64,000 bases of DNA from Hermodice carunculata (GCA_964020975.1 OZ026627.1:29205465-29269464); one strand, 5' to 3'; positions 11,200-24,323 are shown, numbered from the stretch's first letter. A program made the numbers and translations. The notes: generated by a model not told the origin, from the letters alone.

Positions 11200-13330
11200 G
11201 CATAAATGATCTTATCGCAATTTTATGCACTTTATCCCACGAAAATTCTGATTAATTCATTATTGGGGATTTTAATTTTAGATCTACTTGAAACCAACAC
11301 AAGAGAAAGTTAAGTTTGTTGACAACTTCAGATTTTTGCCTAAAATAGCCTTGCCCACAAGCCTTTGCCGAGATAAATGCAACTCGGATTAATAATGTTT
11401 ACTGCAGCTATTCCCGTTTGATGAAATCGTCCCTATCAAGTATTATACTAAAACAACCGTGAGATCACTAACCATGCTTCACGTGACTTGACCAAACTTA
11501 AAGTGGAAACTGCCCCCCTAAATTTGTGTAAGTAGTGAGCAACTATGAAAAGTCCATGACGGATTTTGTAGTGGCATAACAAAAACAAAAAACAAACCAA
11601 AAAAAAAAAAAAACAAAAAAAACCCCAAAAAACAAAAAAAGAAAAATCAGCAACTTCACTAAGATCCAAGCATTAATTCCAAATCAAACTATGATATACT
11701 GGAAAAAATAATTTGCAAAACTGAAAAAGAGCAACTACCCATAAAACCAATAAAAGTTAACAAATTCAAACGCACGTATATATCTTACCATGAACAAAAA
11801 ATATCAAAGTCTATATTAGGATTCTAAATAGAAATATCTGCGAAGCAAAATGAGACCACGAATGTTGTGAGTGTCTAAAATTTAAGCTTGACACTTGTAA
11901 AAGATGGGATGGCATTAAAACAGTTTCTAATTCTCAATAAAAAAAATCAAAATTAACCTGAATTCTTCTTTATCGACACTTTAAAGAGAACTAACAAAAA
12001 ATGAAACAGCTGAGCGTATTAATACTTTCTTTGCAGACATTGTATTAACTCTGGCCAGAAACATAAACTCATCAAAATATTCTCAATTTACTACTTGATT
12101 CAGAATGGTCACGTCACACTTTTGCCTTCCAGGCACACAAATTATTTTACAAAAGTCAACATGGTTTTCTAAAGATGCAATCGATAGAACCAGCGGCTTT
12201 AGAGTTTAACAAAACAGGTTTACAATTTTGGACTCCGGAAGTATACCTATTGCTTTCCACTTCGACCTATCATGCTGCATAAGCTCCCGCATTGCGGTGT
12301 CGATGACAGTCAGCTTAACTGGTTTCAGGCATATCTAAAAATGCTGTCAACATGGTCAATACGTGCAATTTGTTCAAGCTCAATCTAAGTTGTCGCAAAT
12401 ATCTACAGTGTGCCGCAATGATCCATCTTCAGACTTCTCCTTTTCATAGTTAGCATGAATAACATGGCATAGGAATCCCTTAAAATCAGTTCAAGTCTCT
12501 ATGCCAACGAAACAACACTGATTAATTCCATTAACTCTTTTAAGTTGACTAAAAATGACCAAAACCATGATAGTGTTGCAAATAATGTAAACTCCGGTGT
12601 GAATAAAGTATATGTCTGGTTACCTGCAAATAAACTCTCCTTAAAATTATCCAATACTTAATACATAGTTTATCATTTCCCCCCAGGGTAAGCTGGACAT
12701 AAAAAGTAGCCTGAAAATAGCAGACAGAACCACTTTAAAAGAAAACCGCCGACTTTGACTTTTTTGGACTAGGGTTCGAAGAAAACTGACTTTGGAGGAC
12801 CATATACTAAAATAGCAAATAAATTATCCAGAGGAATATGAAAACTTAAACAAATATACAACACTATACCTATCAAAGCACTTTTAACCATATATAATTC
12901 CCTTTGCATACCTAATCTTAATAATGCCATTTTAATATAGAGCAACTCATGTGACCAGATTGTCAAACTGCAGAAGAAAGCAATTGGTCTTATTTTTTCT
13001 GCAAATTTCAATACCCACACCGAACTTCCTTTCAAGAAAGCTAACAAATTTATGGTTAAAGATCCAATTAAAAAAATGGCTTCTGTTTCCGTTATTGTAA
13101 AAACGAACTTTCAGATTAATTTAAGAATATATTTTTAGCCAATCCTGTTACCCATACATACCCCACCCGCTACTCTCATGTTTCCCGTTATGTCACCCCT
13201 TCACACTTTTTGGTGCAAATTCCATTCTTTATTACACACCAAAAATAATCAACATGACACCCCAATATAAAATGGGACAAGTTAACACCTATTCATACTC
13301 TGGGTTTTTTTCCCAAATATACAAAACTTT
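11200..13330 (+). pseudogene. Decayed LINE (APE endonuclease plus RT, CR1/Jockey-like)
   Basis: Three parts of a non-LTR retrotransposon ORF2 are readable on the plus strand in order. An endonuclease-like LLGILILDLLETNT block near 11265 corresponds to the usual LLGDFNFDLL. An RT stretch follows, with GVDDSQLNWFQAYLK near 12300 and SLYANETTLINS near 12495, where YADDT would be expected, so both catalytic Asp positions have changed. The RT C-terminus contains LLTIYNSLCIPNLN near 12880 and ELPFKKANKF near 13020. Many stops and shifts separate the pieces. An A-rich tract at 11578-11645 lies between endonuclease and RT. The clade is tentative. The copy is clearly dead. Confidence 0.8.
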
Positions 13331-14053
13331 ATTATACTCTATTCGGAAGCATGTACTGGTGCACATTGTTATATATGCAATTGTTAAATAGTCTACTTTT
13401 TGAACACGACCTCATGCAGTTATATTCCGAGAATAATTCTTGCCTATCTGACACATATAATACATGTGTAATAGAATATAGCTTCACATTAAAGCCTAGA
13501 GGTGAACATATCTTAACAAGTTGAAGTAAAGAATGCACTTACATCAACATTCGTGCACAGAAGCAATGCATGCAGGGACCTGCAATTTAGATGAACTACC
13601 ATCCCGAGTAATAATCCGTGTAGCACATCGTTAAGCGAGTAGTGAGGTGAGATATCCTGAAAGCGACTTCAAAGAACAGCGGCCCGCTAATCCCCTGGAG
13701 TCCATCTTATTGATGTTGTATGTAGGTGTGAGACTTCGGCGTTATCGTGTTTGCCTTGTTAAGTTTGTATCAGCTGTTTTACCAAAAATACAAGAGAGCT
13801 TTTGATGCTCGCAAAGTTGATCTTGTCATTTGAATCGGGGAAAGAGGATTTGTTCCACGTTTCCTCCATCAAAATATCTTAATAAAAAGGCAAGTTATGA
13901 CCTTTTTGGTTAAAAATAGTTAAAAATTGATAATATTAGTCTTCAAAATCAAGTTTCGCTGATGATGACCATAAAACGTACATGTGTGATAAAACGTTAA
14001 CAGAGTGAACTCAAAGCTGGTGCTGTTATAAATTAATGAATTATTTTTTCAAT
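13331..14053. other. Unassigned sequence between LINE remnant and repeat G
   Basis: No gene or repeat boundary is recognised except at the right edge. There, similarity to repeat G copy 1 starts near 14054 at GTTTCCCAAAGGCAAAGGGAT. Confidence 0.4.
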
Positions 14054-15751
14054 GTCGGTTTCCCAAAGGCAAAGGGATAGGCCTACCTAATTGTACATTT
14101 AGTCTCTTTGCTGTGACAATAACTTTGCGAAGTCAAGCCTACATATCCTTACCAAGTGCTAAAATGACGAGCGCTATCAGTGCTGTACCACAATGTACCA
14201 TGTAAACACGTTAGGGAACATGGCTCAGATTGAAGGCAAATGCTTTCTTCATTGGCTAAAGAGTATCCCGTGTTCCACAATACATATCGATATCAGACTT
14301 ATCTAACGTGTAAGAACGATTCATACAAAGACACAACTGACATTATGCATTACAGGAATGATATTTACCTGTACGATGGGCTTGCTGTGTGTGGAATTTG
14401 TTTTACGTAGAATATATCGGAGGGTGAGGCATCTGTTGTGGACAGAGATTTACTAACCTTTACTAATTCTTGGACTAAAAAAGTAGTCAACCATCATATC
14501 ATTTCGGTACATATTTATATCATAGGAATATTTAACGTCCATTAAACCTGAGATAGCTTATTTTAATGCACCAAATTAGGTTTTCCTTATAAAAATAGAT
14601 ATAGTTGGTTATTAGGAAAACGTCAAGTTACAATCCACTGTATTCCAAATGGCCATTGCCCCATATCACAATACATTTTTTTTGACACAGCACAGAATAT
14701 TTAAAAGTCTTTACTGGGGTGTTAAAGTCTGTAAGATGATCAAGAGGAAAGAACAAACGTATACCGTTTAGAACGCATGTCGATTATGTTATTTCAAAAT
14801 GTGCTGGCCTGACAATCGTGCCACTGGTATTTTTTAAACATATAAAGATATATCTAAATATTTTCTGGAGCACTTACTCTGAAGCAAAAGATACAAATGT
14901 GAACTCTCGACCACCCATAGTATTCAATCCTTTGGCACTATTTGTTTTTTCGCACTAGGAGGATGGGCCTTTCATTGACATTTTATGCATTTGCAGTAGG
15001 AATATAAGAGTCAAATTTCATGTCATTAATATTAATTTTCGGACAGTGTATGAAACATATTGAACCCAAATATATAACCATCCAGTTGCACGTAGCCCCC
15101 TATGTATAAACGATAATTTGGAAGTCACTATTTCGCAATTTGCACTCACTTATTAGATTAAAAGGTAATATTAGAGTCACACAAACCACAATTGTGTATT
15201 TAGATAATGACCGTAGTTTTGACGTGAAGGCAATAGTCATGAATCATTGTTTCCAATAGAACTTTATTACTTTAAAAACAATATGTATATAAATCAATGA
15301 TTCAAAGTTACTGTGATTTTAAATGCTTATTCTATTATTTGCCTGGGCAAATCATATTTACACATGCGCACAGCCTGTAAAGACAATAGGAGATTAAAGA
15401 GAAAAACATTGAAACGAAATGCTTAAAGATCTGGAAGTGATACGTTGATGGACCGATATTGATATGGAACTTACATACGCGGTAAGAGTCAAAAAGACAC
15501 TTCAAATCATTGCTTTGATAATAATTGCACCCATAAACATGTTTTTAGATTTAGTTGTGTGGAGATATGAATGGAATGGTTCCAAAAACCAATACTTCTA
15601 CCCAAGCAGTGCACTTCTATTTGCAGTGGCTGAAACATGTTTTGTTATATTGCCCCAACACTCCCGTTTAATTTGCTTTTCAGTCTCCATATATGAGCAT
15701 TTGAATATTGTACCGTCAACAAACCATATTTGTTCCCATTTTAAATCAATA

Positions 15752-15802
15752 AATATATTTTATGACACAGACACCAATGGTGTCTGTGTCATAAAATATA
15801 TT
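15752..15802. repeat. Perfect 25-bp inverted repeat with 1-base spacer
   Basis: The arms 15752-15776 and 15778-15802 are exact reverse complements. The right arm (starting TGGTGTCTGTGTC) is present in the 56.6 kb copy of G, whereas the left arm is absent there. The palindrome therefore arose in this copy. Confidence 0.95.
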
Positions 15803-16794
15803 GTTCAAATTTTGGTTTTGAACAAATTTCCCCCCAGACCATATGCATATATATTTTTTGTGCTATCATATCGGGACAAAGAGTTGCAACCTTAATAGGC
15901 GTCTCAGGTTACGGAAGTTCTATGTGCTAAAGAGGGATTGCCTATTTTGAAGTAGTTTGAACTCAAGGTAAAACAGGTTGACCTCACACATGATGATATA
16001 ATGCCCTGCCAGAGATTTTTTACAGTACACATGCTGGTCCTTGATCATCATACCCACTTGCTTTTGTCACTAAAGGGTACTGCCATGGGACGTCCTTGCA
16101 CACGTTCGTCTATTACCAATTACTGACTTAAAGCATATAGTTCTGTTAGTAAGTGACAATCATTTCGCGCAGAGAAACAGCAGTTTATGTTGTACATAAT
16201 CCCACCAGTATATCAACAAGATACATAAAGCCCCATCTTACAAGAATATAACACTAGACACTGCGCAGTGCAAATGGATCTGATATCCCTGGCTGCAGAG
16301 AAAAAATTACATTTGTTCAGCCTACAGGGCTTCATCGGAGCACACATTTATAATGTTATACTGCGTACTGCAGTGCCCCCCCCCCAAAAAAAAAAATTTA
16401 CTGGTTGATAAATATATTTGTCACTACATTGGTCGGGCGCCCTTTGTATCCTGTTGCTGATGAAGTTAAAAATTTAATATTTTGCAAAGGCTCTGACCAG
16501 TGTTATGCGTGAATTAGCAAGCAGGACAGTTGTATTTTTGACATATTATTTACTACTGAATGTAATGTATCCAATACATATTATCATACTGGTAGAGGTG
16601 CTTTCGTCCTAATATGTATCTGTTATTAATTCCTATTGTATATTGTGAAAGGACGCCGATGAGTTACAAACAAAAATAGCAAATCAGATTAAACAAATGA
16701 ATCCACTTCATAATACAGAGAAAGCATACATTCATAATTATAAAGCACACAAATTCCCATTAGTATGCACCTGTTGGATATTAACACGTTCCTT

Positions 16795-16813
16795 TCATGT
16801 GCATGATGGAAAT

Positions 16814-16857
<44 letters not shown>

Positions 16858-17052
16858 TTGAAAGACAAAAGGTCTGATAATTTCTTTATTTTTTTCCATG
16901 CTCCCCATAGCGTTTACATGATATACAGCTTTCAGGCGGCGATTGACTAAGGTAGGGACAACTCTGTATTTGCAACCCCATTTGGAAATACGTGTGTGCA
17001 CTAAAGCCAGCAATTTAATCCCTTTTTTATGCTTTCTATGCTTTACTGTCAC
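16795..17052 (-). pseudogene. Unknown ORF remnant within repeat G
   Basis: An 85-codon frame contains a basic, complex stretch (KHRKHKKGIKLLALVHTR, then WGCKYRVVPTLVNRRLK). It does not look like random translation, and it reads on the strand that carries the OTU and RT remnants of G. I do not recognise the family. The last third is translation of a TA microsatellite. No intact counterpart is seen in the right arm. Confidence 0.3.
16818..16855. repeat. (TA)n microsatellite
   Basis: About 19 TA units in repeat G copy 2. Confidence 0.95.
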
Positions 17053-17523
17053 TTTCTCTTACTATATCAATTCCCAAATCTCCTGCCTGAAAACATTCTC
17101 TGCCCAGGTCTCAAGAAAACTGATATGCATAAATGCATTTTGAGGGGCCGATGTTTGTGATGAACATGTTGATTGAACGTAGCTTATTGTCAAAATGAAC
17201 ATGAAGAACTTATTTTTTTCAATTTAGATTGAAAAACTTTGCAAGAAAGAAAAAGCAAGATAGCAGTGGTAATCACTTGACACCTATTACTTGTCTATAA
17301 AACGATTACATAATGCTTATTAGACTGGGTAGATGGGCACTCTTCTTGGGTCAGTGTGGCACCCCATTGCCAAGCCTGGGCATGAGGAATGAAGATCGGA
17401 CTCCCCTTGCGAAAAGGCTCTAAGCCAAGGAACCTTAGCTGAGATATTTATGGAATGTTTTTAATATGGCCCATCTGGCACTGCTTATCTCTATGTGAAG
17501 CTTTAATGCCTAATACTACTGAA

Positions 17524-18489
17524 TCTGATTTTGGATTAAGCATAGGGATTTAGTGTCATTTCATTGTTAGGTCATAAATTTATCCGCGCATCCATATTAT
17601 AGCATGCACAGATTGTAGCGAGTTGTTAAATCTGTGGTTTGTTCTGGTATGATTGCACGATTGTCATTTCAGTGAGCCCATTAGGTGCCACAGTTTGTAT
17701 CGAGGTAGGTCTGGTACAATTCCATTCTTCCGTCTATGCATGATTAGCATTGTCCTATGTGAAATCTAGCCTATTTTGGTTAAGTTATTTGCATATCATT
17801 ATAAGCTCAGGAAGGTCCGACAGGTTTTGTATGGATAGAATCTTGTTTTACCAGTTTGAGTGATTTGAAGTGGGGTGGTTTCCTGGTATATAAGCAGTGG
17901 TGCAAGCCGGTTTCGTCCTTGCCCCATAACATCTTGAAGGATTGAGACGCCTATTTCCTGGGACCGGCTCCGGGCAAGCAGCCTACCCATTTTATAATGC
18001 TAGGTCTTTGGCATTATTCTACTGTCCACATGTCAACTATATACTCAAGGTTTCGAAGCTTATTGTAAGTATGGTCGGATATTATTTCGATTTTGATAGT
18101 CCTTGAGCTTTGTTGTGCATATTGATAGCAGTTTTGTGAATTATTGAGAGTCCAGACTTAGTTTGTCCACTGTAATTTTAGCGACTTAAACCCAAAGGAA
18201 TAGGGCTTACCGGTGGTATCTGTGCCGAACATGGGGCAATATTGTATACAGCCTTAGGACGCCAAATTTAATCAGTAAGTTTAATGAAAGAGCTAAATTG
18301 GTATAGACAAATAATAATGTTAAGACTTGCGCTTTATAGTAATGATTAATTTTAAGGTCATGTAAAATGCATTCATATATGCTGCGCAGGCATGTATCCG
18401 CAATTGCTGAACAGGTGGATATATATACAGTGCATGAAGTTCATGTAAGAAATATATTATCAAGTATAAAGCGGATTATAAACAGAGTA

Positions 18490-18572
<83 letters not shown>

Positions 18573-19413
18573 AGTTGAAATGCTTAGTATAAGTATAAAA
18601 TGCATTATGTAGTTCAAAAGGTGTGCAGTATATGCATTGTACGCGAAAAATGATAATTATGTCATTAGAATATTATATATTTGCATGATTGGTAAATGTG
18701 TTTATCAATAAGGAGAAAAGAAAATGTTTGTTAGAAAAAGCAAATGGAGTAAGTAAGTTAAATCGAGAGGGAGTAAATTGCTAATAAAAATGAGCATAGG
18801 TCGCGTATCGAAAAGACGTGAAGGTAGACGGCCTAATCTAGGGTGTGGTTTCCATGCGCTAATTCATGTATTTCTCAATAGATGGCGTTTACATCGGCAG
18901 GCATTACTTGCGATTCGTATGCAAATATCAAATCTTGCATGTTTGTAAAAGTAAAGTAGTTGAAAAGTGCTTGAAAGTTTGAAAAGCTTTAAAAACGCTT
19001 GTATAAGCGTGTGCATGATATTGCTATGTGAACGATGGAAATAATAGAATGGAAAGTTTGGAAAGTTAAAGGTTTAAAATAAAAAAGGTAAATTGATATG
19101 GTTAAAAGGTATAATATTTTTGGTATATGATACATTGTAAAATTATAGTTAAGACTATACATATAAGTGTGTTAAACGTTTGATACAGTTGTGATACATC
19201 ATGTTAATAATAGTTATGGTACTTATTTTCAGTGTATGTATCCATGCATTCATGCAACCAGTAAGTATCAGCGAATTGTAAATCTAGGAAGGAACCTGGA
19301 TGGCTTGGCTGTATATTGGCAAATGATTCCATGGGTTCAATAAACATATGGCACCTATCAGCAAAACAAGAAGTATTCGGTTTTTGGTTGCGTACCGTCC
19401 CATGTATATCACA
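17524..19413 (+). repeat. BEL LTR 1 (left)
   Basis: Matches the middle and right LTRs over about 1.9 kb. It carries a TATATAAG promoter word at 17887, a TA microsatellite at about 18492-18571 and an AATAAA signal at 19339-19344. The spacing of TATA box and poly(A) signal implies an R region of about 1.4 kb. Confidence 0.9.
17887..17894 (+). promoter_or_regulatory. TATA box of BEL LTR 1
   Basis: TATATAAG, conserved in all three LTRs (also 24704-24711 and 31521-31528), followed by a GC-richer stretch where transcription would start. Inferred from sequence only. Confidence 0.6.
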
Positions 19414-19520
19414 GAAGATACACAATTAAATAGTCAATGGGGATATATCAACGTTGGAACTTTCTGCCTGTGAGAAGCTGGACTTATGTACTTCGTTATC
19501 ATGGAGCTGGGCGTGGTTGC

Positions 19521-19710
19521 CATGCGTCGCAGGTCTACACGAGGTTGACGTGCATCGCAAGTGGCTCTGACATGCGGCGTAAGACTACGCGAGGTTAACA
19601 TGCATCGTAAGGGACTCTGACATGCATCGCAAGTGGCTCTGACATGCGTCGTAAGTCTACGTGAGGTTAACATGCATCGTACGGGACTCTGACATGCATT
19701 GCAAGTAATC
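19521..19710 (+). repeat. Tandem repeat in the BEL untranslated leader, copy A
   Basis: Imperfect repeats beginning CATGCNTCG recur, with a compound period of about 71 bases (for example 19571 and 19642), between the LTR and the first coding ATG. The long minus-strand open frame over this stretch is a product of the repeat. Confidence 0.85.
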
Positions 19711-19928
19711 CAAGGAGTGTCACCGTGGTTACATTTATGGACAGTTACCAAGTTTAGCAGGGCTATATCAGGAATACTACGAAAGGTCCAGATTCAGTAC
19801 TGGTATGTGTGAGAAAAAAAAAAAGATTTGTTCGTCAGAGTATCGAGGTATATATGTACATGTAGGTATATGGTCACAATATAAGATTTGGATAATATCT
19901 TTCTTTCAGGGGAAATAGTACATCATTT

Positions 19929-22900
19929 ATGCATTGTCGCTGTGATATTCAGCGACTTTTATTTTTGGCTATTATATGTTTGGCGATAAACATCACCATG
20001 GCTACTGTTTCTGAATTAAAAGATAGTTGTAAAACTGCCAAATCTAAAGTCACACGAATTGCGAATCAAATTTCGCGTATCGTCGCAGAGGGTGATACTG
20101 CGGAGTTGATACCAGACTTGAGATCAAAGTTAAAGCAGGCATTTACTGATTTTTCAGATTTGCATGATCAGGTGGTAAACAAGGATAAAGATACAGATGT
20201 TGGGGTACATGATGAATATTATGACCAAGTGCATACCAGATATACTGATGCATTGTCTAAGTCTAGTAGTCTTAATTCACAAGTTTCGGCTACAAAAGTT
20301 CAAGCTGAAGAGTTGCCTATCACATCAAGTGAAACGGTTCGTTTACTTTCTTTACCCAAAATTGAGCTTGAAGTGTTCTCAGGAGGAACATTGTCTTATC
20401 ACACCTTCATTCGCTCTTTTAAGGCTAATGTAGAGAATTTATGCACCGATTTGACATCTACAATGGCTACAAATACAACTAATTGTTTTATGCCTATTGT
20501 TAGAGTTCAGATTAATGGTAAGTTGTGGATAAATACTGCTCTCGATACACTGTCTAGTAGTACATTCTGCTCGCAGCGATTGGCCGATAAGTTACAAGTG
20601 AAGGGAGAACTTTATTCATACATACTGAAGACAATGTCAGGCTTTGAGACAAAAGCATCCTCACATGTATCTTTTGTAGTTAGTGCATGTTCTGAGAGTA
20701 TTCACATGTCAGGGGTTAAAGTGGTAGATGACATTCCAATTTGTACAGCTGATGTAGATCTAACAAAGTACAAACATCTCCAAGGACTTGATGTTTCTGC
20801 GAGTATTAACTGCAATGAAGTAGATCTGCTTATTGGACAAAATTACAGTGAGGCATTACTGCCACTGGAGTGTAGACCAGGTCCTCGGGGGAGCCCCTAT
20901 GGTGTCAGGTATTTGTTTGGTTGGACTGTACATGGGTGTATACAGGATGTCACAGTTAGTGATGCAGTGATTTGCAATTTCATTTCTACATCCATTGGCA
21001 CAGTAAGTTCACCATCAGTGGAACCCATCGCTGATATTAATAAGCTTTGGGATATTGAAAATGTATGTTCAATGCGTCCAGGTATGTCCGCTGAAGACAA
21101 AAGAGTGATAAATCTGTGGGATAATACATGTAGAAAGGTCAAAGGTCACTATGCGTTGCCAATTCCTTGGAGGGATCCAGAAGAAATCGTGCCTAATAAC
21201 TTGAGCGTTGCTATCAAGCGGCTAGAGAATCTTGTGAAGCATTTGAACAGAGACAATTTGTATAATAGATATGATGAAGAAATATCGAAGTTGCTAGATT
21301 TGGAATATGCGGAGATTTTTCCTGAAAGTGAAGTTCATGATAGTGAGCGTCGAACATGGTATTTACCGCATCACTGTGTCTTGAATGATAATAAGCAGGG
21401 AAGCTTACAGTAGTATTTGATTGTGCAGCCAAGTATGATGGAAAGTCACTTAATGACAGGTGCATGCAAGGTCCTGATTTGACACATAAATTACATTTGT
21501 TTTGATCCGTTTCCGATTGCATCAATACGCGGTCCAAGGCGATATTACCAGTATGTACAACCAAGTGTTGATTCCACACTGTGACAGAGATACATTGCGA
21601 TTTGTCTGGTACAAGAACGGAAAACTAATTCATATCAGAATGGTATCACATCTGTTTGGAGGGTTTTTTTTGTGCCAGTTCGTCAGCTTATGCGTTGTGT
21701 AAGACCGTGATTGACAATCCACGTACTGACCCAATTGTCAAGCAGTCAATTTTGAAGGCCCTGTATGTTGACGACTTGACCGTATCGGTAGCTAGCGTTG
21801 ACGAGGCTTACAAAATTATTACTGGTGTGCCAGCCGTGTTGAGTACAGGAGGATTCCATCTTGCTAAATTTGCTGTCAACGATGAAAATATTATGCAGGA
21901 GATTCCCATAAGTCAAAGGGCAAGCGATGTCCATGATTTTTCAGATGATAGTGTCTGTAGACTGTTAGGGGTTACATGGAGAATTAAAGGTGATGAATTC
22001 TATTTTGAGACGCATACAGAGCTAGGTCAGACTACAACACGTAGGATTATGCTCCGTATTCTAGCCTCTATATACGATCCTTTGGGACTTGTTTCGCCTT
22101 GGGTAGTGGCTGGGAAGTTGTGTCTTCAACAGGCGACTTGCTTGAATCTGGAATGGGATGAGAATGTACCATTTAGTTTAGCGCAGCAGTGGCAGTCATG
22201 GATAAAATCGTTAGACAAATTGCAAGATCTTACCTTTCCAAGATGTTTGAAGCCTAGTAGTTTCGACAACGGATGCTTCGAGTTCCATATGTTTGCAAAG
22301 AATATGTGAGCATATTTCCGACTGGCATAAGATCATTAAGTCTGTAGCGTGGTTGCACAGATTTATAGATTGGAAATGTAGACACAGGGGTATATCAGGT
22401 GTACTTTCAGTCGAGGAATTTGAAAAGGCCCACGATGTCATAATACGTCATGTTCAACATGTGTCTTTTCAACGTGAAATCGCTAACCTGAAAGCCGGAT
22501 TACCAGTGTTGAAGTCTAGCTCAATAGTCAGCCTTAATCCTTTTTTGGATAAGAAAGGTGTGTTGCGAATTGGAGGGCATACAGGCAGCCATCCAATCCT
22601 CATTCCACACAGGCATGTAATAGCTCGTGCTATAGGTAGGTATTACCATGTACAGGGACATACTGGTGTCGAATGGACTTTGTCAAATATCCGTGAAAGT
22701 TATTGGATGACAAGGGCTAGGGCTGTAGTAAAGAGGATCTTAAGACAGTGTGTTACCTGCAAAAAGCTATTTGGCAAACCTGTCAAACAGTTGATGGCAG
22801 ACTTGCCTAATGAGAGGATACAACCACATTTGCCAAGCTTTTCATATGTAGGACTAGATTTGCTTTGGGCCATTCCTCACTAAGTTTTACCGAGGTCAAA

Positions 22901-23735
22901 GGAAGAGATACGGTTGCATTTTTATGTGTCTATGTTCAAGGGCAGTACACATAGAAATGCTTTATTCTCTTGAGGCAGATTCTTTTCTGAATGCGCTCAG
23001 AAGATTTATCTTTCTTAGAGGTACACCTATCAAAATCGTTTCAGATAATGGCACGAATTTTGTTAGAGGTGAGCGTGAGCTTCGACATGCTTTCGAGCAT
23101 CATGCTAAGAATGCTCTGTTACAATTTTGTATGCCAAAAGCCATAGAATGGAAGTTCATTCCTCCTAGGAGTCCACATTATGGCGGAGCTTGGGAAAGGT
23201 TGATAGGGGTCATAAAGCGTGTTTTGAAAGTTATCATGCCTCATACCATTAACCTAACGGATGAGATGTTGGCTACGTTATTTTGTGAAGTTGAAGCAAT
23301 TGTCAATGGTAGATCTCTTACTAAGTTGAGCTGTGACCCTAATGATTTCACACCACTCACACCAAGCATGTTGCTCAATTTAAAAATTTGTGTAAAACCC
23401 CATCAAGCATAGGAAGCCAATCAGATGCTTATCGTTCGCGGTACAGGTATATTCAGCATCTCAGTACTTTATTCTGGGATAAGTGGATACGTTTATACCT
23501 TCCCACCTTAAATACAAGGTCAAAGTGGAGATTTCCTACCCGTAACATATGAGTCAGCGAGTTAGTGCTTATATGTGAAAGTGGTATGCCTTGGAACATT
23601 TGGCCATTAGCTATAGTGGATGAGATTGTCATGTCTAAGGATGGGCGTGTCAGATCTGCTATTCTCAGGACAAGAGTTAGCAAATTGCATAGGCCTATAA
23701 CACAAATCGTTCCTTTGGAAGTTGACATTAATTAA
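19929..23735 (+). pseudogene. BEL gag-pol region, internal copy A
   Basis: The parts, in order, are as follows. A gag-like N-terminus most likely starts at 19998 (MATVSELKDSC). An aspartic-protease-like region lies around 20480-20900. RT spans about 21500-22130, with LYVDDLTVS near 21763 and the family-typical IYDPLGLVSPWVVAGK near 22070. The integrase H2C2 region is at 22640-22770 (GHTG...CVTCKK). The integrase core, about 22840-23230, carries the Asp in YVGLD, the Asp in VSDNGTNF and the Glu in GGAWERLIG. The C-terminal domain is at 23440-23735. The region is shorter than full-length BEL gag-pol. It is a broken fossil with several breaks, most of them also in copy B. Confidence 0.9.
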
Positions 23736-24311
23736 ATGAGTTACATGTGCACAAGTTGAAATTATAGCGCTCGGTGGTAATTTTGTTTATTGTCTTGCGC
23801 AAGATTAGATCTGTTTATATATATAGCAGCATATAGGATATGTATTGCCCAAATCAAAATATGAGGGTGTTATAAATATGTAAAGGGTAATAACTGGTAT
23901 AGAGATTTTTTTTTTTTTTAAGGTTTAGAAAAGGCGTCGCATCTTTGTATTTCTCCGTCGGGAATATTGCCTTAGGTGAAGAAGGTTATATGTCTCATAG
24001 AGGTGAACATGTTAGCTTTCTTTAAAAAGTTAGTTCGTCCAGTAGCCACGGTGGCGGGTTCATCGGGTTTCTGTAGTCGTGGTAAGACTGTCTATGTACC
24101 CGTCTTAAGAAAAAGGAGATTTCTCTAAAGATGATACTTCATATGGTTCTTTGTCATATTTTTTCTCTTTACCAGTAAAGTAAAGTAAAGTAGTTTTTTT
24201 TCTTTTCCCTGTATAAAAGGGGGAGATTAAAAGACTACAATGGATTTATATAGCAACCTCTTTGTTTATAAAGAAGGGTTGCATACAGGTTAGATGAGTT
24301 TAAACCCATAT
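23736..24311 (+). other. BEL 3' untranslated stretch, copy A
   Basis: Noncoding sequence between the pol end and the purine tract. It has a T-rich run near 23906 and a second purine tract AAAAGGGGGAG at 24215-24225, about 90 bases before the main one. The same layout is in copy B at 30562-31137, with the second tract at 31041-31051. Confidence 0.75.
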
Positions 24312-24323
24312 AAAAAGGGGGAG
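24312..24323 (+). promoter_or_regulatory. Polypurine tract, BEL copy A
   Basis: AAAAAGGGGGAG immediately precedes the TGTCAGAT start of LTR 2, the normal place of the plus-strand primer in LTR retroelements. It fixes the LTR 5' boundary. Confidence 0.9.

Larger units (their letters stand above)
14054..17523 (-). repeat. Repeat G, copy 2, outer part (left arm of the inverted duplication)
   Basis: 14054-15330 matches copy 1. 14054-16780 as a whole matches 58370 down to 55510 in reverse orientation, including the block at 15480-15750 that parallels 56620-56870. The small open frames here were compared with copy 3. On the minus strand a TKHVSATANR / TKYVSATPNR stretch and an EPFHSYL / KPFHKYL stretch are shared at protein level, suggesting that strand once coded. 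The plus-strand frame at 15464-15895 looks like its shadow. The part next to the BEL element, about 17430-17523, still aligns to the right arm near 55280-55330. Copy 2 lacks about 250 bases, near 15150, that copy 3 retains. Confidence 0.8.

Noticed and set aside
15464-15895. 143-codon plus-strand frame in repeat G copy 2
   Set aside because: It runs through the copy-specific palindrome at 15752-15802, and the protein-level match to copy 3 is better on the opposite strand.
19414-19450. Primer-binding site directly after BEL LTR 1
   Set aside because: No TGG-starting stretch resembling a common tRNA 3' end is visible immediately downstream, so the primer site is left unassigned and the LTR 3' boundary rests on the end of similarity.
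19521-19710. CRISPR-like spaced repeats
   Set aside because: Repeats are imperfect and unequal in spacing, the intervening sequence is itself repeated, and the window is eukaryotic.
19434-19751. 105-codon minus-strand frame in the BEL leader, present twice (also 26263-26580)
   Set aside because: Its repetitive sequence simply follows the tandem DNA repeat in the leader, and the sense strand is the element's own leader.
19929-19997. Hydrophobic N-terminal extension that resembles a signal peptide on the BEL frame
   Set aside because: The ATG at 19998 gives a gag-like start, and a secreted gag is not expected. The upstream ATG is probably leader sequence.
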